Source: Nostoc sp. FACHB-152 | GTDB taxonomy: Bacteria; Cyanobacteriota; Cyanobacteriia; Cyanobacteriales; Nostocaceae | Reading direction: 5' to 3' | Assembly: GCF_014697475.1 (NCBI RefSeq) | Contig: NZ_JACJRV010000005.1 | Span: 62,001 to 126,000, forward strand | Length of the DNA stretch: 64,000 nucleotides | Shown here: positions 27,862 to 37,283 of the stretch, piece after piece | Layout: the number at the start of each line of letters is the position of its first letter | How positions within the stretch are numbered: the stretch's first letter is position 1 | Notes under the pieces: generated by a model | Databases searched by the model: none | What the model saw: only the letters and a program-made list of their open reading frames with translations | What the model was told of the DNA's origin: nothing | Program-made: the position numbers and the translations under genes

Positions 27862-29148
27862 TTAATTACGAATTATAGATTGTTGACATAGTTGTTTAGC
27901 CACAATTTCTCCTGCTAACTGATGTCCTAAAGCATTCCAATGTCCGTCGCAGCGAAAAGTATTATCAAACCCATGCAAGCAAACATTATTTTGCTCGGCA
28001 TAAGCCTGAAAAGTTTGTCCTAAATTGATTGTGGTAAAACCTTCTTTTTCTCCTAACGCTGCTAGTCGTTTTTCTGGGTAAAACCAATCTGTTACTCCTG
28101 ATACCTCCTGACGCTGACGCACGCTAGAATCGGGATTAACTTGCAGAGGAGTTGTTAGCGTAACTACTGCAAAACTCGCTTTTTTAACAATTGTTTGATT
28201 ATGTATTAAGCGAATTAGTCCTTCTGTTTGTTGCCATGCTTGTTGCCATTCAGGATCGGTTGCAGTATTGTAAACAAGCCATTCTGTTTGCTTCAAGAAA
28301 TTCTGCCATTCAGGGTCAGTGACCGGAGATAGTATTGCGGGTTTGGTTGCTAACTGAGTGTCTGGTTTTTTATTCTCTTGATGCGGAAGTGGGAAAGCGT
28401 ATTTTGCTTGTTTGATCAGTTGTAAAATCCGCAAATGGTCTTGAAGTTGGAGATAAGTTTGATGCCACCATGACTTTTGTGAACGATAAATATCCATATT
28501 GACAAATGAGTCATCAACCACCCAATCACCTTTTTGATTAACAAAAAAAGGTTTCATCAGTGAGCTATCATCCATAGCAGTTGTACTCACCATTTTTTCG
28601 GCGAGAGTGCGGGAGTTGTTGATCAAATCATTGCCGGGATAGAAATTTAAAAGTACAAAGTCTGGTGAATAGTTCCAAACTTTTTCCTGTAAGGTGATGA
28701 GTTCTTGGTCAGTTCCATAACCATTAACTCCGAAGTTCATCACTTCTACGTCATGACCTGCGAGGGTGGGACAAGTTTTCAGTGCGCGTTCGATGACGGC
28801 GGCGATTCCTTGTGCTTGTGGGAGTTGGCGTGCTTCTGTAAAAGAATCTCCCAACAAGGCAATACGGAAAGTATTAGGTGGCTTAATCGGGGAGTGTTCT
28901 CGGTCGTGGAAACCTTCACTGTTGTATTGGATGTAGGCTTCCCCTTCATCATGCACCCAGCCAGCTATATATGGTCTTCCTGCCCAACCTCTATGTTGGT
29001 CGTAGGTATAAAATGTCTTGGATTCAATGCCAGCAATGCGTAAGCCAATTTCTACGACAGCCAGCCCCAAGACAATTCCGCCTAGCAATAAAGCTAGGGT
29101 CAGCGTTACCGCTACCCACCGCTTTAAGGGTAATGACGATGTTGCCAC
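27862..29148 (-). CDS. SGNH/GDSL protein, SxtL-like
   Basis: A 428-residue protein with an N-terminal membrane span and SGNH blocks LLGDSFTEARQ (about 97-107), NFYPGNDLINN and CDGHWNALGHQLAGE at the end. I chose GTG at 29148: it has GAGGAAAGAGAG just upstream and follows the 54-codon gene stop by 10 nt. An upstream TTG (29211) would overlap that gene. Gene order carbamoyltransferase - SxtJ type - SxtK type - GDSL protein is the same as sxtI-J-K-L of saxitoxin clusters. Its role there is not settled; ester or carbamoyl chemistry is suspected. Confidence 0.82.
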   Translation of the reverse strand: MATSSLPLKRWVAVTLTLALLLGGIVLGLAVVEIGLRIAGIESKTFYTYDQHRGWAGRPYIAGWVHDEGEAYIQYNSEGFHDREHSPIKPPNTFRIALLGDSFTEARQLPQAQGIAAVIERALKTCPTLAGHDVEVMNFGVNGYGTDQELITLQEKVWNYSPDFVLLNFYPGNDLINNSRTLAEKMVSTTAMDDSSLMKPFFVNQKGDWVVDDSFVNMDIYRSQKSWWHQTYLQLQDHLRILQLIKQAKYAFPLPHQENKKPDTQLATKPAILSPVTDPEWQNFLKQTEWLVYNTATDPEWQQAWQQTEGLIRLIHNQTIVKKASFAVVTLTTPLQVNPDSSVRQRQEVSGVTDWFYPEKRLAALGEKEGFTTINLGQTFQAYAEQNNVCLHGFDNTFRCDGHWNALGHQLAGEIVAKQLCQQSIIRN

Positions 29149-29158
29149 CTCTCTTTCC

Positions 29159-29323
29159 TCAAAATAGTGTGTAAATAAAGGGCGCAAGTACGGAGGACTG
29201 TGCAAAGACAATCAGGACACCTAAAAGTAATAATGTGACGATGAGGGGAAAGAGGAAGAATTTACGGCGTTCTTTCAGTAATCCCCACAAATCTTTAATT
29301 AAGTCTTGTGTTGTATCAAACAT
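29159..29323 (-). CDS. 54-residue membrane protein, SxtK / DUF5989 type
   Basis: A short gene that automatic length cut-offs would miss. The protein begins MFDTTQDLIKDLWGLLKERR and then has one long hydrophobic span (FFLFPLIVTLLLLGVLIVF). Its start overlaps the stop of the SxtJ-type gene (TAATG) and its stop is 10 nt before the SGNH start. Size, sequence style and position match the DUF5989 proteins that sit beside NodU/SxtI-type carbamoyltransferases, called SxtK in saxitoxin clusters. Function is unknown; a membrane adaptor for the carbamoyltransferase is conceivable. Confidence 0.85.
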   Translation of the reverse strand: MFDTTQDLIKDLWGLLKERRKFFLFPLIVTLLLLGVLIVFAQSSVLAPFIYTLF

Positions 29324-29730
29324 TAGAAAGGGTTCTCCATTGTGTTTATAGGTTTTACTTGATTGATAATGCGATAGGTTTTTGCGTCAGCATCGAACTT
29401 TCTTGCCATCGCATCATGACGGAATAAGAACCGCATCACTATACCAATTGGCATGATTAAGGTATAGAAAAGAATACTGAGAATTATCCGAGTATTAATC
29501 CAACCTAAAACCAGTCCAATTCTCATCCAAATTTGGTAAAGACCATTGAGGGTAGCGGGGGCAATGAGCGCCCACACCCACAGGATGCCAGCGATCGCCC
29601 AAGGTAAAATCGGTAAGGGTTCGTGATGGAGTAGGGGTAAGAGGCTACCGAATAATCCGGCAGCGATCGCACCGCCAAGCAGTCCAAAATCCCGTAGTCC
29701 TTTGCGATCAAGTTGTTGTATCTCGTTCAT
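29323..29730 (-). CDS. SxtJ-family membrane protein
   Basis: A 135-residue protein with three to four hydrophobic spans (GLLGGAIAAGLFGSLLPLL, ILPWAIAGILWVWALIAP and two later) and a basic C-terminal tail. It matches the SxtJ family, found almost always next to NodU/SxtI carbamoyltransferases. No catalytic motif is visible. It starts 5 nt after the carbamoyltransferase stop and overlaps the next small gene by one base, so the three are translated together. Confidence 0.87.
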   Translation of the reverse strand: MNEIQQLDRKGLRDFGLLGGAIAAGLFGSLLPLLHHEPLPILPWAIAGILWVWALIAPATLNGLYQIWMRIGLVLGWINTRIILSILFYTLIMPIGIVMRFLFRHDAMARKFDADAKTYRIINQVKPINTMENPF

Positions 29731-29735
29731 AGGCG

Positions 29736-31574
29736 TTAATCTAATTCAAATTCTGTTTTCCAAGATTCGTCTTTCTGTACCTGGGGTTGGTCGGATTTGG
29801 CGAGGATAAAGTTTTCTAAGACCAAGTAATCCATCTCGGTTCGCATAAAACAGCGATAGGCATCTTCGGGTGTACAGACAATGGGTTCACCCCGGACATT
29901 AAAGGATGTGTTGACCAAAACTGCACAACCTGTTTTGGCTTGAAAATGCCGCAGCAGGTCATAATAACGCGGATTAGTTTGTTGATGAACAGTTTGAATC
30001 CGCGCGGAGTAGTCTACATGAGTGACGGCGGGAATGTGCGATCGCTTGACGTTTAATTTATCAATCCCAAACAACTCCTCCTGTTCTGATGTCATGGGAA
30101 TCCGCAGTTCGGGGTGAATTGGTGCAACCAGAAGCATATAAGGGCTGGGACGGTCAAGTTCAAAGTAGTTAGAAACCTGTTCTGCTATAACAGAAGGGGC
30201 AAAGGGACGGAAGGATTCACGATATTTGATTTTCAGGTTCATCACCGATTGCATTTTGGGATTGCGAGGATCACCAATGATTGAACGACCACCCAAAGCG
30301 CGGGGGCCAAACTCCATCCGTCCAGAAAACCAACCTACAACATTACCTTGTTCGAGAATTTCCGCCAGATGAGGCATGAGTTGATCATCTTCTAAGTATT
30401 GGAAAGGCGCATTCACGGACTGGAGATAGTCTTGAATCTCTGTTTTCCCAAAACAAGGGCCGAGATAACCGCCCCGCATCGCATCCCCATCATGAGGAAT
30501 GCGCGGCTTTTCGTGATATTGATGCCAAATAGCTAAGGCTGCCCCAACTGCGCCTCCTGCGTCTCCGGCGGCGGGTTGAATCCAAATGTCTCGAAAACCT
30601 GTTTCTCGTAAAATGCGACCATTAGCGACGCAATTTAGAGCGACTCCTCCAGCTAAACAAAGATAGTCTGTGTCCAGTTCCTTTTTGACCGTTCTCGCCA
30701 AACGCAAAACGACTTCCTCTGTCACCTCTTGGATGGAACGGGCAATATCCATTTCGCGTTGGGTGAGTTTCCCTTCGCTTTCCCGTGGCGCACCACCAAA
30801 TAATTCATGAAATTTCGGGGTAGTCATGGTCAACCCCGTGGTGTAGTTGAAGTAGTCCATATTCAACCGAAATGTGCCATCTTCTTTGAGATCTAAAAGA
30901 TGGTTGAGGATATGGTCTACATATTTGGGTTCACCGTAGGGTGCTAAACCCATGAGTTTGTATTCCCCAGAGTTGACCTTGAAACCTGTGTAGTAGGTGA
31001 AGGCAGAATACAGCAGTCCTAGAGAATGGGGAAAATCAATTTCCCATTGGGGAGTAAGTTGATTATCTTCTCCTAACCAAACTGAGGTAGTTGCCCATTC
31101 TCCTACTCCATCGAGACACAGTACCGCCGCCCGTTCAAAAGGACTGGGGAAAAAGGCCGAGGCGGCGTGCGCTTGGTGATGTTCAGTAAATAAAAGTTGG
31201 GGTAATTGCGTTTTTTTGCAATCTCCGAGGGTTGATAGTTCTTTTTTTAACAGTGATTTTAGATAAAGCTTTTCCTTTAACCAAACTGGCATCGCTGCAA
31301 TAAAAGAAGCTAATCCCTTGGGTGCGTAGGCGAGATAGGTTTCTAGGAGTCGTTCAAATTTGACCAATGGTTTATCGTAAAAAACGATTTGGTCTATTTC
31401 TCGTAATTTAATATTTGCTTGTTGGAGACAATAAGCGATCGCACTTTTAGGAAATCTCGCATCATGTTTTTTGCGGGAAAAACGTTCCTCTTGTGCGGCG
31501 GCAATAATGTCACCATCCACAACTAAGGCGGCGGCACTATCGTGGTAATAAGCTGAAATTCCTAGAATACGCAT
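29736..31574 (-). CDS. O-carbamoyltransferase (NodU/CmcH/SxtI family)
   Basis: A 612-residue enzyme that uses carbamoyl phosphate and ATP to carbamoylate a hydroxyl. The N-terminal Kae1-like domain shows ILGISAYYHDSAAALV, the metal-binding histidines in EHHQAHAASAF, LDGVGEWATTS and GGVALNCVANG. The C-terminal YrdC-like transferase part has FGPRALGGRSIIGDPR, YRESFRPFAP and NTSFNVRGEPIV. All expected motifs are intact and the length is that of SxtI. It is first of a four-gene cassette. In this cluster the probable target is the sugar or another hydroxyl of the product. Confidence 0.93.
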   Translation of the reverse strand: MRILGISAYYHDSAAALVVDGDIIAAAQEERFSRKKHDARFPKSAIAYCLQQANIKLREIDQIVFYDKPLVKFERLLETYLAYAPKGLASFIAAMPVWLKEKLYLKSLLKKELSTLGDCKKTQLPQLLFTEHHQAHAASAFFPSPFERAAVLCLDGVGEWATTSVWLGEDNQLTPQWEIDFPHSLGLLYSAFTYYTGFKVNSGEYKLMGLAPYGEPKYVDHILNHLLDLKEDGTFRLNMDYFNYTTGLTMTTPKFHELFGGAPRESEGKLTQREMDIARSIQEVTEEVVLRLARTVKKELDTDYLCLAGGVALNCVANGRILRETGFRDIWIQPAAGDAGGAVGAALAIWHQYHEKPRIPHDGDAMRGGYLGPCFGKTEIQDYLQSVNAPFQYLEDDQLMPHLAEILEQGNVVGWFSGRMEFGPRALGGRSIIGDPRNPKMQSVMNLKIKYRESFRPFAPSVIAEQVSNYFELDRPSPYMLLVAPIHPELRIPMTSEQEELFGIDKLNVKRSHIPAVTHVDYSARIQTVHQQTNPRYYDLLRHFQAKTGCAVLVNTSFNVRGEPIVCTPEDAYRCFMRTEMDYLVLENFILAKSDQPQVQKDESWKTEFELD

Positions 31575-31677
31575 TTTTATATAAAACTCCTATTTTTAAA
31601 AAGGCAGGAGGAAAGAAAGTTTTAGTCGTATTTATTTTTTTTCACTTAGAGTATGTTTTTATTGTGCGTTCCCTGTT

Positions 31678-32388
31678 TTATAAATCTATATCGCTCAATT
31701 TCCACAAACCCAAACTCTTTTGTGGGTAGTCTTTTCTTTCCGTGGATTCTTCATCAATAATTTCCAGCACATCAGGAAAGTTGTATGGAGGTAATCGTAA
31801 ATCGATGGCTCGCCAATCACCGGTAACAATATCTTTATTTTCGATTATTCCCGGATAAGTTGTTGTTAATAGATATGTAGAATTGCTTTTTTTAAAGTTT
31901 TTAATTACAGCCAGAGCATCTTTAAATGAAAGATGTACGAGACAATCTCTACAGAAAATTAAATCAACTTGCGGCAGTGGATCTGTTGCTAAATCGAGAT
32001 TGATAAATTCTCTGATTTCGTTCCCATAGCTACTTTGATTTGTGGTAATTAAATCAGCAACAATATCACATCCGATATATTTTTCTAAATTAAGTTGTGC
32101 TTCTTTTAGCCAATAAAAATCTCCACAGGGAGCATCAAGCATTATTTTGGCATTAAGTTTTTCTAGTAACCTTGGTAGTTTTTGGATAATTACCGATGTT
32201 TGTTTCAGAGTAGAACCTCTGCCAGAAATAGATTCCTGACCACCCCATCTATTACGATAATATATATCATTAAAAACTTCTTTTCTGTTTTTACCTCGAT
32301 ACGATAAAAGCATTAATTCATATTGCAGGTTAAATGATACATAGTCAAAAAAAGACTTAATTGGTTTTAAAATGGTGTTTTTACTCAT
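31678..32388 (-). CDS. Class I SAM-dependent methyltransferase
   Basis: A 236-residue protein with the SAM-binding motif I as MLDAPCGDFYWLKE (about 83-96) and the acidic residue of strand 2 in IGCDIVADLI. The middle part, DLIFCRDCLVHLSFKDALAVI, has the cysteine/His pattern seen in a family of bacterial sugar or small-molecule methyltransferases. A role in O-methylation of the sugar or glyceryl group is inferred from context. It lies 31 nt from the MBOAT gene upstream. Confidence 0.82.
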   Translation of the reverse strand: MSKNTILKPIKSFFDYVSFNLQYELMLLSYRGKNRKEVFNDIYYRNRWGGQESISGRGSTLKQTSVIIQKLPRLLEKLNAKIMLDAPCGDFYWLKEAQLNLEKYIGCDIVADLITTNQSSYGNEIREFINLDLATDPLPQVDLIFCRDCLVHLSFKDALAVIKNFKKSNSTYLLTTTYPGIIENKDIVTGDWRAIDLRLPPYNFPDVLEIIDEESTERKDYPQKSLGLWKLSDIDL

Positions 32389-32419
32389 GATTTTTAATTA
32401 GGATAAATGTCAAAGATAA

Positions 32420-33940
32420 TTAAAACTGAAAATAGACAAATGGTTGAGGATTGATTGCTGTAAATCTAAGTATTAGTGAAACTAATGCCCCATAAAAAAC
32501 GGCAAAACTCCATTTAGGAATTTTCTGCCACCAGTCTGTTAACCAACCCTTATAAGCAGCCCAGTGCAGAATAATTAAAGGTAGAAAAAACCAGGCAATT
32601 TGAATATTTATATTTTCAGAACCAGGAGAATTTAGGAATAAAAAAGCTTTCTCTATTTGTATGGCACTGATAATATCGTTACTGCGAAAGAAGATTGCCG
32701 AGGCACAAAACCAGTAAAATGTGACGGGAAGACCTACAATATTTCTCAGTGGCAACAATTGCTTATAAGGAGCAAGCCAAGATGACCATTGCTTGTGAAC
32801 AATTAAAGCGATGCCATGCAAACCTCCCCAAATTACAAAATGCCACGCCGCACCATGCCAGAACCCAGAGGTAAGCATCAAAATGAGAATATTTCTATAC
32901 CTAAAAAGTTCTGTGCGTTGTTCTCTAGGACGCATTTTCATCAAAGGGCTATAAATATAGTCTCGTAGCCAGGTGAAGAGGGTAATGTGCCAACGTTGCC
33001 ACAATTCAGTAATATTGCTAGAGAAGTAGGGAAAATTAAAGTTGAGGGGTAGCTTGTAGCCAAGTAACCCTGCACAGGCGATCGCCATATCTGAATAGCC
33101 AGAAAAATCGCAGTATACTTGGATTACAAAAGCAATTACAGCAACCCAACAACTTAAGGCAGTATAAATCTCCGGATTCGTGAAATATTGGTCTACCAAC
33201 GGAGAGAGATTATCCGAAATACAAGCTTTCTTAAAATATCCCACCAAAAACAGCGTTAAACATCCCCGAAAATCAACGTCGTTTAAATTTTTGGATGTTA
33301 GTAATTGCGGCAAAAATGTAGATGCCCGGACAATAGGCCCGGCAACCAATTGTGGAAAGAAAGATACAAATAAAGAAAAATCCCAAAAACTTCTAACAGG
33401 TTTGACTTTACCTAGATACGCATCAATTGAATAACTTAGGGTTTGAAATGTGTAAAAACTAATGCCAGCCGGCAGAATAATTTGCAAGGTTGTAACACTA
33501 ACAGATAATCCTAAAAAAGTTAATAAATGTAAGGCAGAGTCAACAAAGAAATTATAGTATTTAAAAAATCCTAATAACCCTAAATTTACAACTAAACTAA
33601 GTATCAACCATCCTTGGCGTTGCTGCTGATTTAGTGGTTTAGTTAGCAGGGCATCCCAAGAAAATAAATTTTTCCATCCCTCCTTAATAGCCTCGCTTGT
33701 GGGAATTTCTGCTTTTGCTGTGGCACTATCTACCTGTGGTCTAGATAGCATCAAACCCACAAAGTAATCAACCACTGTCGAAAGCAAAAGCAGGGAGAGA
33801 AACCGCCAATCCCAAGCACCATAAAAGATATAACTACAGACTAGCAACCAGGTTTTACGATGATTTTGTTTCTGCAAAGCCCAGTAGACGCAGAAAATAA
33901 GAATAAAGAAAAATATAAAACGAAATTCTGTAAATACCAT
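32420..33940 (-). CDS. MBOAT-family membrane O-acyltransferase
   Basis: A 506-residue polytopic protein (about eleven spans) of the AlgI/DltB type. The conserved histidine is in FWHGAAWHFVIWGGLHG (about residues 320-336), preceded by NITELWQRWHITLFTWLRDYIY, the usual substrate-tunnel region. MBOATs move an acyl group across or onto a membrane-side hydroxyl. Paired with the SGNH protein at 33974, which starts 33 nt upstream of it, it could acylate the sugar of the peptide. Suomilide is reported to carry a hexanoyl ester, which would fit. Confidence 0.9.
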   Translation of the reverse strand: MVFTEFRFIFFFILIFCVYWALQKQNHRKTWLLVCSYIFYGAWDWRFLSLLLLSTVVDYFVGLMLSRPQVDSATAKAEIPTSEAIKEGWKNLFSWDALLTKPLNQQQRQGWLILSLVVNLGLLGFFKYYNFFVDSALHLLTFLGLSVSVTTLQIILPAGISFYTFQTLSYSIDAYLGKVKPVRSFWDFSLFVSFFPQLVAGPIVRASTFLPQLLTSKNLNDVDFRGCLTLFLVGYFKKACISDNLSPLVDQYFTNPEIYTALSCWVAVIAFVIQVYCDFSGYSDMAIACAGLLGYKLPLNFNFPYFSSNITELWQRWHITLFTWLRDYIYSPLMKMRPREQRTELFRYRNILILMLTSGFWHGAAWHFVIWGGLHGIALIVHKQWSSWLAPYKQLLPLRNIVGLPVTFYWFCASAIFFRSNDIISAIQIEKAFLFLNSPGSENINIQIAWFFLPLIILHWAAYKGWLTDWWQKIPKWSFAVFYGALVSLILRFTAINPQPFVYFQF

Positions 33941-33973
33941 ATTGATTTTATGGGAAAATTAACGTCTACAACA

Positions 33974-35143
33974 TCAATTCTGACTTATAGATATAGGCGA
34001 TCGTTGAGATATTCCATTTTGAGATAACTTCAGATGTTTAGAAAACTCTGTTGCCAAAATCCGGGTAAATTCTTCAGCCCCTTGGTGATTTAAATGCCTA
34101 CCATCAGCGCGGCGATCGAGTTCATATAAAGTGGCGAAAGTATTAGGATTATTGAAAGCAAATAGTGTTGAAATGTATCCTAAATCGTAAGCTGTCATAA
34201 TAGAATTAGGGTCAGCATCAGAATCTAGGACTGGAGGAATCAAGAACACAGGTACAATTTTATTATTGCTAGAACTTTCCGATTTATCAATTTTATGAAT
34301 AACCTTATTAATGATTTTAATACCAGAGGAATTTTTTGGATATGTAGATGATTTATTTTGCTCAAAAACTCCTGATTTTGCTTTTTCTAATCTCTGTTGA
34401 TAACTCTCCAAATATTTAGATTGGAAAGTTTTATTCCATTCCTCACTATCTTTCATCCAATCCATTGCATAATATCCAGCTTCCTGTAGTAATTTGTCAC
34501 TAGAGGTTACTTTTTGTAATCCAGTTGCTGGTAATTTATCCGGGCTTTGCTGCCAAAAACTAGAAAAATAACCAATTCCTAACCATCGATAGATAAAGCT
34601 GATTGAATTTGCATAAAATCCTCTAATTTTTTCTTTGAAGTCATAGTTTGATTCTGCAATTAATTGAAAATTTTCTATTGTTTTAAGAGGAGTATGCCAG
34701 TAAACATTTTTAGCCGCAGTTGGCGCATTCTCCATAAAACCGTTAACTAAACAATCTAAAAATATCCATTTTAAGTTTGCTGGTTTTAAAGCTAAAATTT
34801 TTTCTAAGTAAAAATCCATTTCAGCTATATTTGCCCCCATAATTCCAAAGTTGAAAGATTTGATCCTCCTACCATTAGCTGCCATTGTTTCATCAAATAC
34901 TTTGGGGACAACTCCTTGATATGTGGTACTAGACCCCAAAAAAATCACATCATAATCATCTTTATATTTAGCAAAATATTCAAATTTAGTACTAATATCA
35001 TCAAGATTTTGAGGAATATTAGAAGATGGTAAAAATATATTAATTAATCCAGCACTTGAAATCACAGCAAGCACAAATATCATGCTATAAAAAAACATCA
35101 CTACTGGTCTTGGTATAGTCTTGGTTAAAATATCTATATTCAT
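33974..35143 (-). CDS. Membrane-anchored SGNH-like protein next to MBOAT
   Basis: A 389-residue protein with an N-terminal membrane span (about 13-35) and an SGNH-like fold. The Ser block appears as IFLGSSTTYQGV (about 69-80, GSS instead of GDS) and the Asp-His block as RADGRHLNHQGAEE near the C-terminus. It resembles the DltD/AlgX-type partners that finish MBOAT acyl transfer outside the membrane. It is adjacent to the MBOAT gene (33 nt gap) and co-directional. Confidence 0.75.
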   Translation of the reverse strand: MNIDILTKTIPRPVVMFFYSMIFVLAVISSAGLINIFLPSSNIPQNLDDISTKFEYFAKYKDDYDVIFLGSSTTYQGVVPKVFDETMAANGRRIKSFNFGIMGANIAEMDFYLEKILALKPANLKWIFLDCLVNGFMENAPTAAKNVYWHTPLKTIENFQLIAESNYDFKEKIRGFYANSISFIYRWLGIGYFSSFWQQSPDKLPATGLQKVTSSDKLLQEAGYYAMDWMKDSEEWNKTFQSKYLESYQQRLEKAKSGVFEQNKSSTYPKNSSGIKIINKVIHKIDKSESSSNNKIVPVFLIPPVLDSDADPNSIMTAYDLGYISTLFAFNNPNTFATLYELDRRADGRHLNHQGAEEFTRILATEFSKHLKLSQNGISQRSPISISQN

Positions 35144-35178
35144 TGTCGTATTTTTGTTTCATGCAAAGACGAACAAGT

Positions 35179-36168
35179 TTAATTTTTGTAGGAAGTTAAA
35201 ATTGATGTATTGTTATTATTTCTTTGGATATAAAATTCACTTGTTAAAATCGGTGGATATTTTGGAGTTTCATTTGCGTCTAAACAAGTTGCGGGACAGA
35301 CGATTTCAGCATCATTATTAGGAGATGCAAAAAAAGCAAAGGAGTATCTTGGTTGGATTTTTTGGGTTTTAGAGGGGATAGAAACTTGATGTTTTGTGGC
35401 ATAAACTTTATCGTTTGTCCATCGCTGCAAAACTTCTCCTGCCATGACGATAACCGTATCAGGAATTAAAGTGACTGGAACTCTCTCTCCAGTTTTGGTA
35501 CAAATTTCTAAACCTTCTATTTCATGTTGAAATACATAAGTAATAGTATTTCCATCTGTATGTTCTCCCAAGCGAACATTTTGGGCTTGGGGAAGTTGAG
35601 ATGCAGCAGGATAGTGATGCAATCCTACAGCATGATTTTGCTCAAAATGTAACTCAGAAAAATAGGAATCAGGCAATTTCAAAGCAATGGCTAAAGCTTC
35701 AAGAACTTTCAGCGTACTTGCATGACAAGCAACGAAGAATTGCAACATTACTTCCCGAAACTCTGGTTGATTTTGTAGCCATTGGTTCGGTTTGTGAAAT
35801 GGATGATTTAGCTTATCTAATTCCTCTGGTTTCATTTCTCTACCAAAGTAAAATTGTTCGCTGAGTATACTTGAACTACCTATAGGGATATATCCTCGAT
35901 GACACTGTTCTGTTAAGGCTATCTGTTGTTTTTCTTCTAATGGCAGTGCGAAAAAATGCTTGGCTTGAGCAAAAGCATGATTAATTAAACTTGGGGAAAT
36001 ATCGTGATTTTTAAGATAGAAACATCCTATTTCCTGTAAAGCACTGGCAATTTGATTAGCAACTAATTCTTTAGCAACTCTGTCACCTGCCAAAAATAGA
36101 TGGAAGTCAATAACAGGAATCTGTGTGGAAACAATAGATTCTTTTGAAAGTTTGTTGATTAGGGTCAT
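35179..36168 (-). CDS. 2OG-Fe(II) oxygenase, copy 3
   Basis: A 329-residue paralogue of the genes at 21926, 22949 and 36227. Iron ligands are in GEHTDGNTITYVFQ and ATKHQVSIP, with RYS further on. It is the most divergent copy in the region after HTD (GNT instead of xGS), so it may act on a different position. It is in tandem with copy 4 (58 nt apart), an arrangement matching the pair at 21.9-24.0 kb. Confidence 0.87.
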   Translation of the reverse strand: MTLINKLSKESIVSTQIPVIDFHLFLAGDRVAKELVANQIASALQEIGCFYLKNHDISPSLINHAFAQAKHFFALPLEEKQQIALTEQCHRGYIPIGSSSILSEQFYFGREMKPEELDKLNHPFHKPNQWLQNQPEFREVMLQFFVACHASTLKVLEALAIALKLPDSYFSELHFEQNHAVGLHHYPAASQLPQAQNVRLGEHTDGNTITYVFQHEIEGLEICTKTGERVPVTLIPDTVIVMAGEVLQRWTNDKVYATKHQVSIPSKTQKIQPRYSFAFFASPNNDAEIVCPATCLDANETPKYPPILTSEFYIQRNNNNTSILTSYKN

Positions 36169-36226
36169 TATTAACGAACCACAAAGGACTCAAAGGACAC
36201 AAAAAAAGAAGGTAAGAAGAGAAAGT

Positions 36227-37201
36227 TTATTTTTTCTCAGATGTATAGCCTCCTGTAGTCACTTGATTGATATATTCATGAGTGAGAATTGGTGAATATT
36301 TGGGCGTTGTGTTTACTTCTACACAACTTTCTATACAACTAATTTCCGCATCATAATCAGGAGACTCAAAATAGATAATTGAGTATCTGGGTTTAGTAGG
36401 AAATTGAGAAGGTAAAGGAACTCGATGTTTAGTGGCGGGAAACTTATCGTTTGTCCAACGCTGCATTAAATCTGCAAGGATAACCAGAACTTTACCAGGT
36501 AGATAGGGTGCTGCAACCCATTCCCCTACATCGTCGCAAACTTCTAACCCTGCTGTCTCATCTTGAAATATCAGAGTAATACTACCGTAATCTGTATGTT
36601 CGGCAAACCTTGTCTCTGTAGGGGACAGGGGTTGATTTATAGCCGGATAGTGATTGATGGAGGTGTTGAAGTTACGTTCTTTATGGAAATCGGTGAAGTA
36701 GGATTGTGGTAGTTTTAAGGCGATCGCTAGTGCCTGTAAAATCCTAAAAGAGGCATCACGACAAGTTGCAAAAAATTCCAATAACAGTTGACGAAACTGA
36801 GTTTGATTTTCAGGCCAGCGATTTGGTTCACCAAACTGCTGCTGAGTTACACCCGCTTCAGTTGGCGTAACGTCTAAACCAAAATTGAATGCTTCTAATA
36901 ATATCCTCTCTTTACCACGAGCCACATAGCCGCGACTAGTACCAGGAAGTAGGTTTACTTGGTCTTTTTCTTCTTGTGGTAATGCGAAAAAACTCTGCGC
37001 TTGAGCAAACACTTGCTCGACTAAGGTTTGAGGTACACAATTTTCCAGATAAAAACAGCCAACTTCTTGAATAGCAGATAAAATGCGATCGCTTACTGCT
37101 TGTTTAGCAGCCATGTCACCAACTATAAATGGATGGAAATCAATAACCGGAATCAGTGTTGAAACAATTAATTGAGGTTCACGTTCTTTGATTGGGTTCA
37201 T
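36227..37201 (-). CDS. 2OG-Fe(II) oxygenase, copy 4
   Basis: A 324-residue paralogue with iron ligands in AEHTDYGSITLIFQD and ATKHRVPLP and the 2OG arginine in RYS. The shared N-terminal element IPVIDFHPFIVGDMAAKQAV and QEVGCFYLENCVPQTLVEQVF mark common descent of all four. Just upstream (37239-37280) lies a copy of the dispersed repeat, as upstream of copy 2's neighbour, so repeats may have helped the duplication. Confidence 0.87.
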   Translation of the reverse strand: MNPIKEREPQLIVSTLIPVIDFHPFIVGDMAAKQAVSDRILSAIQEVGCFYLENCVPQTLVEQVFAQAQSFFALPQEEKDQVNLLPGTSRGYVARGKERILLEAFNFGLDVTPTEAGVTQQQFGEPNRWPENQTQFRQLLLEFFATCRDASFRILQALAIALKLPQSYFTDFHKERNFNTSINHYPAINQPLSPTETRFAEHTDYGSITLIFQDETAGLEVCDDVGEWVAAPYLPGKVLVILADLMQRWTNDKFPATKHRVPLPSQFPTKPRYSIIYFESPDYDAEISCIESCVEVNTTPKYSPILTHEYINQVTTGGYTSEKK

Positions 37202-37238
37202 TGTAAAAAAATCCTCTGTATAATTCGTATTTTTTTTT

Positions 37239-37280
37239 ACGCAGAGAGGCGCAAAGTAAACGCAAAGTAACGCGGAGTTT
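37239..37280. repeat. Dispersed ACGCAGAG repeat, degenerate copy
   Basis: A variant of the dispersed repeat (ACGCAGAGAGGCGCAAAG) between the solute-binding protein gene and oxygenase copy 4. Confidence 0.65.
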
Positions 37281-37283
37281 TTA

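Noticed and set aside
27862-31574. A saxitoxin gene cluster
   Set aside because: Only the I-J-K-L-type cassette is present; the polyketide-like SxtA, amidinotransferase SxtG and SxtB are absent. The carbamoyl cassette occurs in many clusters.
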